From assembly GCF_900167445.1 (NCBI RefSeq), contig NZ_FUZT01000017.1, positions 1 through 64,000 on the forward strand: 64,000 bases of DNA, given 5' to 3'. The notes beneath the pieces were generated by a model. The model had not been told where the DNA came from. It worked only from the letters and a program-made list of their open reading frames with translations, and made no database searches. The stretch is from Maledivibacter halophilus. Lineage in GTDB: Bacteria; Bacillota; Clostridia; Peptostreptococcales; Caminicellaceae. Positions 8,274 through 16,464 of this stretch are shown piece after piece. Both the position numbers and the translations under genes were made by a program. Every line of letters begins with the position of its first letter. Position 1 is the stretch's first letter.

Positions 8274-9698
8274 TTAAGCATTGGACTTTTTGCCGAAAAT
8301 ATCTTCTATTACTTTTTCATCGGGTTTTTCTGTTAACAAACTTACTATAATAAGTACTATGAAGGCAATAGGTACTGAAATTAAAGAACTATTTAGTCCC
8401 CAGGGACGGTTTAATGGAATCTCCCAGATTAATGTAAGGGCACCACCAGTGATTATTGAACATAGACCACCGTATTTATTTCCTCTTTTCCATAATAGGG
8501 CACATAGTAGTGCAGGGGTGATGGCGGCTCCATACATTGTATAGGAATACATTTGCATTTTTAAAATACTTGGGAAGAAACTTCCTAGTACATATGCTAT
8601 TACACTTAATACAACAATAGTTATCCTTGTAAATTTGAGCTTTTCTTCTTCACTGGCATCATTCTTAAAAAATTTAATCCAAATATCGTATGTAACATTA
8701 GTGGCTGAAGATAAAAGAAATGAATCTCCAGTTGTTATCATAAAGGCAACTGATGATGCCAATATTAGTCCACCTACAACAAAGGGCAATGTATGCATAG
8801 AAATTTGGAATACTGCTGTATCAGGACTTTCTAAATTTGGGAATAATACAATTGCAGCAGAAGTTATAATTAATACTAAAATAATAACAATAATTTCTCC
8901 AAAGAAAAATCCAATATTAGATTTTTTGGCAGTTTTAGCATCCTTTGCTGAACCAAATCTTTGCATCATATTTTGATCTCCTAGAACTAAAAAAAATCCT
9001 GGTAAAATATATCCCAATAACTGAACAAAGGTCAAGCCTCCAGTCCAAGTCATTTTTGTTGCAGGAATCTGTGAGAATAAACCATTCCATCCACCGGTTT
9101 TACCTAGTATAAAGGGAATAGCTACTATGAATCCACCTACCATCAATAATGCACTAATAAAATCAGAATATGCAACGGTTACCATTCCCCCTGAAACCGC
9201 AAGGAAAGTAATAAGAACTGCCGATATAATAATAGCAACATTTAAATCTAGTCCTGTAGTTAGATTTATTACATAGGCTCCTCCTTTAAACTGATATGAA
9301 ACAATTCCTACATAAGCAAGAACAATGCAAATTGCTGAAATAGTCCTTGCAGCAGAACCATAACGCATTTCTAATATTTGTGGAATAGTATATTTGCTAA
9401 TGCTTCTTACTCTACCAGCTATAAAGTATAGAATTAATATTCCTAATGGAGGTCCTATAAAATACAATATTGATGCCAAAGGGCCCCTGGAGTAAATAAA
9501 ATTGGCTGAACCTGTAACTGTGCCTCCTCCAACCCAAGTGGCCAATAAAGTTCCTACAAGAACGAGAAAGGGCAGTCTTCGTCCAGCAACTATAAAATCA
9601 TCACTATTTTTAATTTGTTTTTTACCTAAAACAACCCCAACAATTACCAGTGCTAAAATATAAATTCCGACAAAAATTAAATAATTAGTGTTACCCAT
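8274..9698 (-). CDS. Sodium:solute symporter (SSS family)
   Basis: Integral membrane sodium-coupled importer of 474 residues with about 13 hydrophobic segments, the SSS architecture (PutP/PanF relatives). The GTLLATWVGGGTVTGSA stretch near residues 49-65 matches the conserved first helices of the family. The substrate cannot be read from sequence; its position ahead of an Xaa-Pro peptidase and a transglutaminase-like protein suggests an amino acid, peptide or amide. ATG start with GGAGG upstream. It is the first gene of this minus-strand operon; the gap upstream also holds the divergent tetR operator, 357 bp away. Confidence 0.9.
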   Translation of the reverse strand: MGNTNYLIFVGIYILALVIVGVVLGKKQIKNSDDFIVAGRRLPFLVLVGTLLATWVGGGTVTGSANFIYSRGPLASILYFIGPPLGILILYFIAGRVRSISKYTIPQILEMRYGSAARTISAICIVLAYVGIVSYQFKGGAYVINLTTGLDLNVAIIISAVLITFLAVSGGMVTVAYSDFISALLMVGGFIVAIPFILGKTGGWNGLFSQIPATKMTWTGGLTFVQLLGYILPGFFLVLGDQNMMQRFGSAKDAKTAKKSNIGFFFGEIIVIILVLIITSAAIVLFPNLESPDTAVFQISMHTLPFVVGGLILASSVAFMITTGDSFLLSSATNVTYDIWIKFFKNDASEEEKLKFTRITIVVLSVIAYVLGSFFPSILKMQMYSYTMYGAAITPALLCALLWKRGNKYGGLCSIITGGALTLIWEIPLNRPWGLNSSLISVPIAFIVLIIVSLLTEKPDEKVIEDIFGKKSNA

Positions 9699-10042
9699 AA
9701 TAGTCCTCCTTATTTTAAACTTTTCTCCATATTTTTAATATTAAAGTCTATTTTTAAAACCACCTCCATTAATTTGATTCACTATAGATAAACAACATTA
9801 AGACTTAATATAAATCAAAAGAAAATAATGAATGTCTTTACATTTTCTATTTCAAATCTATTAAATCTCAAAGTTGTTTATATTTAAAATAAAATTTATA
9901 TTATTTAAGGGCATTCTAATATTAAATAATGAATCAATTGAATAGTTTGAAAATTTTTTACTTAATTCTTCATATGAATTTAATTATGACATTTATTTAA
10001 TAACTAATTATCTCAAAAGCTAGTATTATTTCAATAATTTTA

Positions 10043-10051
10043 TGATATAAT
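10043..10051 (+). promoter_or_regulatory. Extended -10 of the tetR promoter
   Basis: TGATATAAT, an extended -10, immediately upstream of the operator at 10055. No clear -35 is visible. The remainder of the gap 9699-10042 is AT-rich and must hold the symporter promoter on the minus strand, but I cannot place it confidently. Confidence 0.5.
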
Positions 10052-10054
10052 TTT

Positions 10055-10083
10055 AATGACTACAGTCTGTGACTATAGTCATT
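10055..10083 (+). promoter_or_regulatory. TetR operator 1 (upstream of the gene)
   Basis: A 29-bp near-palindrome: AATGAC-TACAGTC, TGT centre, GACTATAGTCATT. Each half also contains its own small palindrome GACT(A)YAGTC. It sits directly after the -10 of the tetR gene, as expected for autorepression. Confidence 0.75.
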
Positions 10084-10136
10084 CTATCACCATCCCTTTA
10101 TTTAGTCAATGTTCTTGAAAGGAGATTTTTCAATTT

Positions 10137-10763
10137 ATGATTTCAAATAATGATAATAAAAATTTAACAAAGCGGCAAAAAAAGGCTCTTGAAACCAAAA
10201 AAAGACTATATGATGCAGCTCTAGAGCTTTTCAAAGAAAAAGGCTATAAAAATGTTTCTGTTGATGAGATAGTTGCCAAGGCTAATACTTCTAAGGGTTC
10301 CTTTTACACTCATTTTGAATCAAAGGATCAAATCATAATTGAACATTTCAAAAACAATGATAACCATTATGCTGAGTACTATAAAAACTTAAAAAGTTAT
10401 AAAACTTCCTCTGAAAAATTGTTGAATTTTGCAAAAAATATGTTTTCCTTTGTTAATGAAAAAGTAGATTTTGATTTTACAAATGTCATCTATTCTTCTC
10501 AACTCCTACATAATCAAGAAAAAACATACATTATAAAGGAAGATAGATCATTATATAAAATACTTTATGAGATTATTAGAGAAGGACAAAAACTAGGTGA
10601 ATTCAGAGAAGATTATACTGCAGAGGAATTAGTAAAGATGGCTGCCCGATCCATGCGCGGAACATATTATGACTGGTGTTTATATGATGGTAATTTTGAT
10701 ATTGTTGATAATGGAGTTAAATATTTTTCACTCTTTGTTGAAGGTATTGAAAAGGTTAAATAA
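10137..10763 (+). CDS. TetR/AcrR family transcriptional regulator
   Basis: 208-residue repressor. The N-terminal helix-turn-helix (residues about 14-60: LYDAALELFKEKGYKNVSVD, then EIVAKANTSKGSFYTHFESK) is the canonical TetR DNA-binding domain; the rest is the ligand-binding helical domain, including MAARSMRGTYYDWCLYDG typical of clostridial TetR proteins. ATG start with AAAGGAGA upstream. Two nearly identical palindromes flank the gene (10055-10083 and 10825-10853), so it probably represses itself and may act on the next transcription unit, pepT. The ligand is unknown. Confidence 0.9.
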   Translation: MISNNDNKNLTKRQKKALETKKRLYDAALELFKEKGYKNVSVDEIVAKANTSKGSFYTHFESKDQIIIEHFKNNDNHYAEYYKNLKSYKTSSEKLLNFAKNMFSFVNEKVDFDFTNVIYSSQLLHNQEKTYIIKEDRSLYKILYEIIREGQKLGEFREDYTAEELVKMAARSMRGTYYDWCLYDGNFDIVDNGVKYFSLFVEGIEKVK

Positions 10764-10817
10764 TCTAAATTTATAATTAAGATGTACTATAATCAATATT
10801 GACTAGAAAAATAAAGT

Positions 10818-10860
10818 ATAGTAAAATGACTGTAGTCACAGACTGCAGTCATTTTACTAT
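10818..10860 (+). promoter_or_regulatory. TetR operator 2 (downstream of the gene)
   Basis: A 43-bp palindrome with 20-bp arms and a single mismatch, around an ACA centre. Its inner 29 bp (10825-10853) match operator 1 at nearly every position. It could also act as a transcript hairpin at the tetR 3' end. It lies about 190 bp before the pepT start. Confidence 0.75.
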
Positions 10861-10895
10861 TGAAATATTTTCTGAAAAGGTATTGAAGTTTTAAT

Positions 10896-11000
10896 AGATG
10901 AGGAAATTGCATAATAATATGCGGTATATTTTTACAGATTATAAAGCTATATAATAGTAGATAATTTTTTTTTGAAGGTAATTATGCAATTTGATCAGAT
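10896..11000 (+). mobile_element. MITE-like element copy 1
   Basis: Element 10900-10996 (97 bp) with ends GAGGAAATTGCATAAT and ATTATGCAATTTGATC (13 of 16 bases complementary), flanked by a perfect 4-bp duplication AGAT (10896-10899 and 10997-11000). It carries no ORF. It is inserted between the second TetR operator and pepT. Confidence 0.8.
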
Positions 11001-11051
11001 GTCACAATAAACATGAAAGCTCCAAATAATTATAAAGGAGATGTACTTTTT

Positions 11052-12278
11052 ATGAAAAATGTTGTTGAGAGATTTATTCGGTATGCGAAAATTGATACTC
11101 AATCTGACCCGGATTCTAAAACTATTCCCAGTACCAAGAAGCAATTTAATCTTGCTAATTTACTAGTTGAAGAGCTCAAAGATATGGGATTAAAAGATGT
11201 TAGTGTAGATGAAAAATGTGTTGTAATGGCCACACTTCCATCTAATATAAAAAAGGATGTTCCAACTATTGGGTTTTTAGCCCATATAGATACTACCCCT
11301 GATATGACTGGGAAGAATGTCAAACCTCAAATTGTTGAAGATTATGATGGTGGAGATATAGTATTAAATAAAGAAAAAAATATTATCATGTCTCCAAAGG
11401 TTTTTCCAGAGCTTAAAAACTATGTAGGGAAAACCCTTATTACAACCGATGGAACAACATTATTAGGGGTAGATGATAAGGCTGGAGTGGCTGAAATAGT
11501 TACTGCCATGGAGTATCTTTTAAAGCATCCGGAAATAAAACATGGAACAGTAAAAGTGGCCTTTACTCCCGATGAAGAAATTGGCCTTAGAGGTATGGAT
11601 GATTTTGATGCAGAAAAATTTGGGGCAGATTTTGCTTATACTTTAGATGGTTATGCTGCAGGGGTATTTAGCTATGAAACTTTTAATGCAGCTGAAGCTA
11701 AGATAACTGTAAATGGGATAAGTGTTCATCCTGGTTCGGCAAAAAATAAAATGATAAATTCCATAGAATTGGTTTCCGAACTTAATTCAATGCTTCCAGT
11801 AGACCAGAGACCTCAGAATACAGAGGGATATGAGGGATATTTTCACCTTTATTTAATTAATGGGAATGTAGAGCAAACAGTTGCCCAATATATAATTAGA
11901 GATCACAATAAAGAAAAGCTTGAGGATAGAAAAGAATTATTGAAGGATGCAGTAGCCTTTATGAATAGAAAATATGGGGAAAATACAATACAGTTGGATT
12001 TAAAGGATCAATATTATAATTTGAAATATAAGGTTGAACCAGCAATGCATTTAGTGGATAATGCTTTGGAGGCTATAAAGGATGCAGGTTTAACTCCTGA
12101 GATTGTTCCAATGCGAGGAGGAACAGATGGGGTTACACTATCCTATAAAGGTGTTCCATGTCCAAACCTGTTTACTGGGGGACATAATTTCCATGGAAAG
12201 TTTGAATATGTACCGACCTTTGCCATGGAAAAAGCAGCAGAAGTAGTAGTTAGAATAATTGAAAAATATGGGAAATAA
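11052..12278 (+). CDS. pepT: Peptidase T (tripeptide aminopeptidase)
   Basis: Zinc aminopeptidase of family M20 that removes the N-terminal residue of tripeptides in the cytoplasm. I start it at ATG 11052 (408 residues, the usual PepT length) because AAGGAG precedes it; an ATG at 11013 would lie just past the transposon-like insertion and has no such site. Metal and catalytic motifs are visible: GFLAHIDTTPDM, TTLLGVDDKAGVAEI, FTPDEEIGLRGMDDFD and the C-terminal TGGHNFHGKFEYVP. Monocistronic, with a hairpin following. Confidence 0.95.
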   Translation: MKNVVERFIRYAKIDTQSDPDSKTIPSTKKQFNLANLLVEELKDMGLKDVSVDEKCVVMATLPSNIKKDVPTIGFLAHIDTTPDMTGKNVKPQIVEDYDGGDIVLNKEKNIIMSPKVFPELKNYVGKTLITTDGTTLLGVDDKAGVAEIVTAMEYLLKHPEIKHGTVKVAFTPDEEIGLRGMDDFDAEKFGADFAYTLDGYAAGVFSYETFNAAEAKITVNGISVHPGSAKNKMINSIELVSELNSMLPVDQRPQNTEGYEGYFHLYLINGNVEQTVAQYIIRDHNKEKLEDRKELLKDAVAFMNRKYGENTIQLDLKDQYYNLKYKVEPAMHLVDNALEAIKDAGLTPEIVPMRGGTDGVTLSYKGVPCPNLFTGGHNFHGKFEYVPTFAMEKAAEVVVRIIEKYGK

Positions 12279-12298
12279 AGGGGCTAATAAGCTCCTTT
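12277..12298 (+). terminator. pepT terminator-like hairpin
   Basis: Stem AAAGGGGCT / AGCTCCTTT with loop AATA, followed by an A/T tail rather than a clean T-run. Confidence 0.5.
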
Positions 12299-12416
12299 AA
12301 ATATTTAAGAAAATTCATCATATGAATTCCTCCAAATTTATCTTTTTATAAAATTGTAAATATTATATAATATTATTTAAAGAATTTATTGTATAGGGTT
12401 TAAGGAAGGATTTCTA

Positions 12417-12716
12417 ATGAGAAAATTGTTTAATATGTTAATAAATTTAATTTTTAAATTCAATAATATGTCAATGGATATAATATGTCAATTACTATAT
12501 CCATTAATTTTTATTTTCATTTGTATGAGGTTATATTTTTCTACAATAACTATTTCGATGGACAGTTATTTATATAAAAAAGTAATTTTACAACAAGTAG
12601 TTTTTAAGCTCCATGGAATATATTTTCAAATATTAGAGCCAATAATTATATTAATTATAATAAAATTATTGATTGAAATAATCTTATTGTTTTACAAAAA
12701 AAGCTATAGAAAATAG
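12417..12716 (+). CDS. Small two-segment membrane protein, unknown
   Basis: 99 residues with two hydrophobic stretches (about 21-42 and 71-91) and basic ends, consistent with a small inner-membrane protein. The ATG has AAGGAAGG 8 bases upstream and a strong terminator hairpin follows at 12734, so this looks like a real single-gene unit. I recognise no family. It lies between pepT and an ECF sigma factor and is not obviously tied to either. Confidence 0.6.
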   Translation: MRKLFNMLINLIFKFNNMSMDIICQLLYPLIFIFICMRLYFSTITISMDSYLYKKVILQQVVFKLHGIYFQILEPIIILIIIKLLIEIILLFYKKSYRK

Positions 12717-12733
12717 ATTGATCTTCTATAAAG

Positions 12734-12762
12734 AGCTGTCTTAAAATTGAGGCAGCTTTTTT
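12734..12762 (+). terminator. Rho-independent terminator
   Basis: Stem AGCTGTC / GGCAGCT followed by TTTTTT, after the small membrane protein gene. Confidence 0.8.
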
Positions 12763-12931
12763 ATGTTTATATATATAAGAAAATAATTTTAGAAAAACTG
12801 TATACTTTTTTCCTACTAAATTGTTATTATAATAAAGGCCTGAGACACATATTAAGAATGTACATTCAGTTTGAATTATGAATAAAAAATATTAAATTTT
12901 AACCTGTCTATATTTAGCAAGGCGGTGAATT

Positions 12932-13447
12932 ATGAAAAATGAATCACTAGAAAATTTTTTAATAGATGAGATGAAGATTGTTTTCAAATATTTAATAAAA
13001 ATAGGTGTAAATAAGGAAGATGTAGAGGATATTATTCAGGATACTATATGCAAGGCCATAGTAAATATAGATGCTATAGATGAAGAAAAAATAAGCTCAT
13101 GGCTGTTTAAGGTGTCAATTAATAGTTATTATAATCTGTATAACAAGAGGAAGAGACAGAGGAAAAAGAAAGAAGAGCTTAGGGAGTCGGATATAGTTAA
13201 TCTATGTAATCATCTATTAACAGAGGAATATGTTATTTCAAAAGAACGAAAACATTATGTTCATAAAGTGCTAAGTAGCATAAATCCTTCCTATAGAAAT
13301 TTATTAATTTTAAAGTATTTTATGGATCTATCATACAAGGAGATATCAAAGCTTATTGACATTAGTGAAGGGAATGTTAAAACATATCTTTATAGGGCTA
13401 GGAAAGAATTTAAAAAGGAATGGGAGGCTTTAAAATATGAGGGATAA
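12932..13447 (+). CDS. ECF-type RNA polymerase sigma factor
   Basis: 171-residue sigma factor with only regions 2 and 4. Region 2 holds NKEDVEDIIQDTICKAI (residues about 25-41) and region 4 holds LILKYFMDLSYKEISKLIDI then SEGNVKTYLYRARKEFK, the helix-turn-helix that reads the -35. ATG start after GGCGGTGA. It overlaps the next gene by 11 bp, and that gene encodes a membrane regulator of the sigma-regulator family, so the two form a sigma/anti-sigma pair. The signal and regulon are unknown; I see no clear ECF-type promoter in front. Confidence 0.9.
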   Translation: MKNESLENFLIDEMKIVFKYLIKIGVNKEDVEDIIQDTICKAIVNIDAIDEEKISSWLFKVSINSYYNLYNKRKRQRKKKEELRESDIVNLCNHLLTEEYVISKERKHYVHKVLSSINPSYRNLLILKYFMDLSYKEISKLIDISEGNVKTYLYRARKEFKKEWEALKYEG

Positions 13448-14513
13448 AAAAAATAATAATATAGATAATGAAGAAAGAGAGTTTAATGATATGTTTACAG
13501 ATTTAAAAGAAAATAAATTAAAAAAGACAGTGAGAAAAGCTAAATGGAAATCGATATTTAGAACTACGATAATTAGCATGATAGTAGTTATAATCTTAGG
13601 TGTCTCTGCTAACCTTATAGCAAGGAATATTACCCAAAGGCAGCGCGGAGATATTCAAATAGCAAGGGACAGATTTTTTGAAATAGCTAGGCCCAATAAA
13701 TATATAGGTAAAAGGAAAATATATGATGGTAGCAGCTTTGGAGGAAAAACTATATATACTACCTATAAGCTAATTAATGGTAAAGTTGTATTTACCGGTG
13801 AAGAATCATATACCTATGGACCACGATATGGACTCCATACTGATATAATGGGAACAAGCTCTCCCATGATACTTGCACAGGCCTGGGATGAAGAGGATGC
13901 CAAGGAGGTTAGATATAATGAACTTGGACAAAGACGAATGGTCTTTTATTATCCTTATATAAGCTATAGATATTATAGAAATGATTTAAGCTTATTAGAG
14001 GATATTGATCAAGACAAATATGTAGAAATAGCTCTATCCTTTGATAAAGCATATGGCTTTGATGAAATGGAAAATATTCTTCCTAAGGATGTAATAACCA
14101 CCTGGTATTGGATAGATGATTTAAATGATGAGGAAAAGGAAGAAAAAAAGGAAGAAGAAAGAATAAGGACAAATGAAAATGAAGAAGAGGAAACATATAT
14201 AAATCCGGCTAAAGTTTGCTCAGAAGCAAGGGCATATGGTATAAAATTATTTGACCGTGATGGAGATAAAATACAGGACCCTATAGATAGATTTGTCAGC
14301 AGCCTTGAAAGAGGATTGGATGATGATACCTTTTATAAAGATGAATTCACCAGAGTTTTTGAAAATATAGCAGGGGAGGATAAAGAGATACAAAGAAAAG
14401 ATATCAAAATCCAGGGGGCAGTTGTAACGGGAACGGCAGAGGAATTAAAAAAGTTAAGAAATCTTCCATTTATAAGAGCTTCTACTTTGGGGATAGTAAC
14501 AGATAAATATTAA
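13437..14513 (+). CDS. Anti-sigma-type membrane regulator (Sigma_reg_N/C)
   Basis: 358 residues: a cytoplasmic basic N-terminus (1-40), one membrane segment (about 41-63) and a large extracytoplasmic domain. The N-terminal and C-terminal parts resemble the sigma factor regulator family found next to ECF genes in Firmicutes; the outer domain has YGPRYGLHTDIMG, and a highly charged acidic stretch near 230-256. It probably holds the partner sigma factor inactive at the membrane until a signal arrives. Overlap with the sigma gene suggests translational coupling. A terminator hairpin follows at 14538. Confidence 0.8.
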   Translation: MRDKKNNNIDNEEREFNDMFTDLKENKLKKTVRKAKWKSIFRTTIISMIVVIILGVSANLIARNITQRQRGDIQIARDRFFEIARPNKYIGKRKIYDGSSFGGKTIYTTYKLINGKVVFTGEESYTYGPRYGLHTDIMGTSSPMILAQAWDEEDAKEVRYNELGQRRMVFYYPYISYRYYRNDLSLLEDIDQDKYVEIALSFDKAYGFDEMENILPKDVITTWYWIDDLNDEEKEEKKEEERIRTNENEEEETYINPAKVCSEARAYGIKLFDRDGDKIQDPIDRFVSSLERGLDDDTFYKDEFTRVFENIAGEDKEIQRKDIKIQGAVVTGTAEELKKLRNLPFIRASTLGIVTDKY

Positions 14514-14537
14514 CTTATAAAGATTTTCTAATAAAGC

Positions 14538-14584
14538 AGGATCAGATATCATAGTTTAAGTGGCTATGGCATCTGGTCCTTTCA
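14538..14584 (+). terminator. Terminator hairpin after the sigma/anti-sigma pair
   Basis: Stem AGGATCAGAT / ATCTGGTCCT with a second inner stem CATAG/CTATG; followed by TTTC. Confidence 0.65.
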
Positions 14585-14599
14585 TATGTTTATTTTCAT

Positions 14600-14628
14600 T
14601 TGACAAATCAATTAAAGTTTTTTATAAT
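14600..14628 (+). promoter_or_regulatory. Consensus promoter of nagR
   Basis: Exact TTGACA (14600-14605), 17-bp spacer, exact TATAAT (14623-14628). Start codon TTG lies 48 bp downstream of the -10. Confidence 0.85.
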
Positions 14629-14640
14629 TGTATATACAAT
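14627..14640 (+). promoter_or_regulatory. NagR-type operator
   Basis: Perfect 14-bp palindrome ATTGTATATACAAT overlapping the end of the -10 of the nagR promoter. HutC/NagR-type GntR regulators bind such short palindromes, so autoregulation is likely. Confidence 0.65.
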
Positions 14641-14675
14641 ATAACAAATACAGTACAATTATAGGAGGAATGTTT

Positions 14676-15410
14676 TTGAAGAAAGTTTCAAAGGAAAGTC
14701 CTTTACCTCTTTATTATCAATTAAAGGAAATTTTAATTGAAATGATTGAAAATGAAGAATTAAAACCTGGTCAGCCTATTCTTCCAGAGTTGGAATTGTG
14801 CAAATTACACAATATAAGCCGAATGACAGCCAGAAAGGCTATAATGGCTTTGGTTAATGAAGGGTTATTATATAGAGAACAAGGGAAAGGAACCTTTGTA
14901 TCGAAGCCAAAGGAAAAACAGGAAATCATGAAATTAAAAGGTTTTTCGGAAGAAATGGAAGAAAAAGGGTTGAAAACCAGTACAAAGCTTTTGTCATTCA
15001 AAGTTAAAAAAGCAACTAAAAAAGTTAAGGATTATTTACAGTTGTGGGATGAAAAGGATTTAATAATAGAAATGAAAAGGTTAATGGTTATTGAGGATGA
15101 ACCATTTTCTTTAGAGACTGTATGTATACCTAGGTACATGTGTCCAGATATGAAGAAAGAAACAATTGAGGGGAAATCTTTATATAAACTATTAGGTAGA
15201 AAATATAATTATGTTATGGATTATGCAAAGCAAAGTATAGAGCCAACAATTCCAGATGAATATGAAAGTAGTATTCTAGAAATACCCAAGGAAACAATGG
15301 CATTATTGTTTAGAAGAAAAACATATTTAAAGGATGGTAGAGTAGTTGAATATACAAAGTCCATATACAGATCTGATAAGTATAAATATGAAATTATATT
15401 AAGACCTTAA
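14676..15410 (+). CDS. nagR: GntR/HutC-family regulator (probable NagR)
   Basis: Regulator of 244 residues. An N-terminal GntR winged helix (PLYYQLKEILIEMIENEELK; ISRMTARKAIMALVNEGLLY) is followed by a UTRA effector domain of the HutC type. I choose TTG 14676, which has AGGAGG 7 bases upstream; ATG 14670 would be only one base after that site. It is followed 82 bp later by nagB, so the effector is probably a glucosamine or GlcNAc phosphate, as in Bacillus NagR. A palindrome in its own promoter suggests autoregulation. Confidence 0.8.
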   Translation: MKKVSKESPLPLYYQLKEILIEMIENEELKPGQPILPELELCKLHNISRMTARKAIMALVNEGLLYREQGKGTFVSKPKEKQEIMKLKGFSEEMEEKGLKTSTKLLSFKVKKATKKVKDYLQLWDEKDLIIEMKRLMVIEDEPFSLETVCIPRYMCPDMKKETIEGKSLYKLLGRKYNYVMDYAKQSIEPTIPDEYESSILEIPKETMALLFRRKTYLKDGRVVEYTKSIYRSDKYKYEIILRP

Positions 15411-15492
15411 TTTATAAATTTAAAAATAGTATAGTGGAACAAATTGAAATGTTAATTTGAATATTGTTTCATCATTTTAGGAGGAAAATCAA

Positions 15493-16218
15493 ATGGAGAT
15501 TATTGTTGTTGATGATTATAATAAAATGAGTAAAAGAGCAGCTAATATTATAGCCAGTCAAGTTGTACTTAAGCAAAATAGTGTTCTGGGGTTTGCCACT
15601 GGAGATACACCATTAGGGACTTACAAGGAATTAATTAATATTTACAATAAAGATGATGTAGACTTTAGTAATATAAAAACCTTTAATTTAGATGAGTACT
15701 ATAATCTTCCTAAAGATAATGATCAAAGCTATAATTATTACATGTCAGAAAATCTTTTTAAACATATAAATGTAAAGAGGGAAAATATTAATATTCCAAA
15801 TGGTATGTGTGAAAATATTGAGGAAGAATGCAGGAATTATGAAAATACTATAAAGGAATCTGGAGGAATTGATTTACAACTTCTTGGAATAGGCAGAAAT
15901 GGTCACATAGGTTTTAATGAACCGGATTTAAAATTTGAAGCAACAACACATTTAGTACATTTAGATGAAGATACAATAAAGGCAAATTCAAGGTTTTTCG
16001 ATTCCATAGAAGAGGTACCCACAAAGGCAATCAGCATGGGAATAAAGACAATAATGCAGGCAAAAAAAATAGTTCTTCTTGCCAGTGGAGCTGGAAAGGC
16101 CGAGGCTATCTATAATACTGTAAAGGGACCTATTACTCCAAAAGTCCCAGCTTCAGTACTGCAGCTTCATCCCGATGTAATAATTATTATTGACAAGGAA
16201 GCTGCTTCCAAACTTTAA
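15493..16218 (+). CDS. nagB: Glucosamine-6-phosphate deaminase
   Basis: Converts glucosamine 6-phosphate to fructose 6-phosphate and ammonia in the cytoplasm, feeding amino sugars from cell wall or chitin-type sources into glycolysis. 241 residues, the short Gram-positive form. Family motifs are clear: [15 protein letters not shown] (phosphate binding), FNLDEYYNL (general base Asp) and [18 protein letters not shown] start with AGGAGG upstream. No nagA deacetylase adjoins it here, although nagA normally accompanies nagB. A strong terminator follows. Confidence 0.95.
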   Translation: MEIIVVDDYNKMSKRAANIIASQVVLKQNSVLGFATGDTPLGTYKELINIYNKDDVDFSNIKTFNLDEYYNLPKDNDQSYNYYMSENLFKHINVKRENINIPNGMCENIEEECRNYENTIKESGGIDLQLLGIGRNGHIGFNEPDLKFEATTHLVHLDEDTIKANSRFFDSIEEVPTKAISMGIKTIMQAKKIVLLASGAGKAEAIYNTVKGPITPKVPASVLQLHPDVIIIIDKEAASKL

Positions 16219-16290
16219 GGGAGTGTGTAAACCCTAGGCTATAGAAGCTGGCACGGTGGGGTAATTTAAATAAAGGTATTGAACTAATTA

Positions 16291-16330
16291 CAAAACAACT
16301 CCTACTTACTAAGTGGGAGTTGTTTTGTTT
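16291..16330 (+). terminator. nagB terminator
   Basis: Long stem CAAAACAACTCCTACTT / AGTGGGAGTTGTTTTG followed by TTT. Confidence 0.85.
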
Positions 16331-16464
16331 AATACAATTACTTTTTAAACTAATCCTTAAACAAAATACTCAGATATGAAGTTTATTCTATATAAATAAA
16401 TTTATATGTATTATAATGGTATTATGAAAACAAATCTAATAAGAAGGATTAAGGAGGGCGTAGA

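Noticed and set aside
16219-16290. T-box or other riboswitch between nagB and pepA (GGCACGGTGGGG stretch)
   Set aside because: The T-box antiterminator sequence and a specifier stem are not present, and the stretch lies before the nagB terminator.
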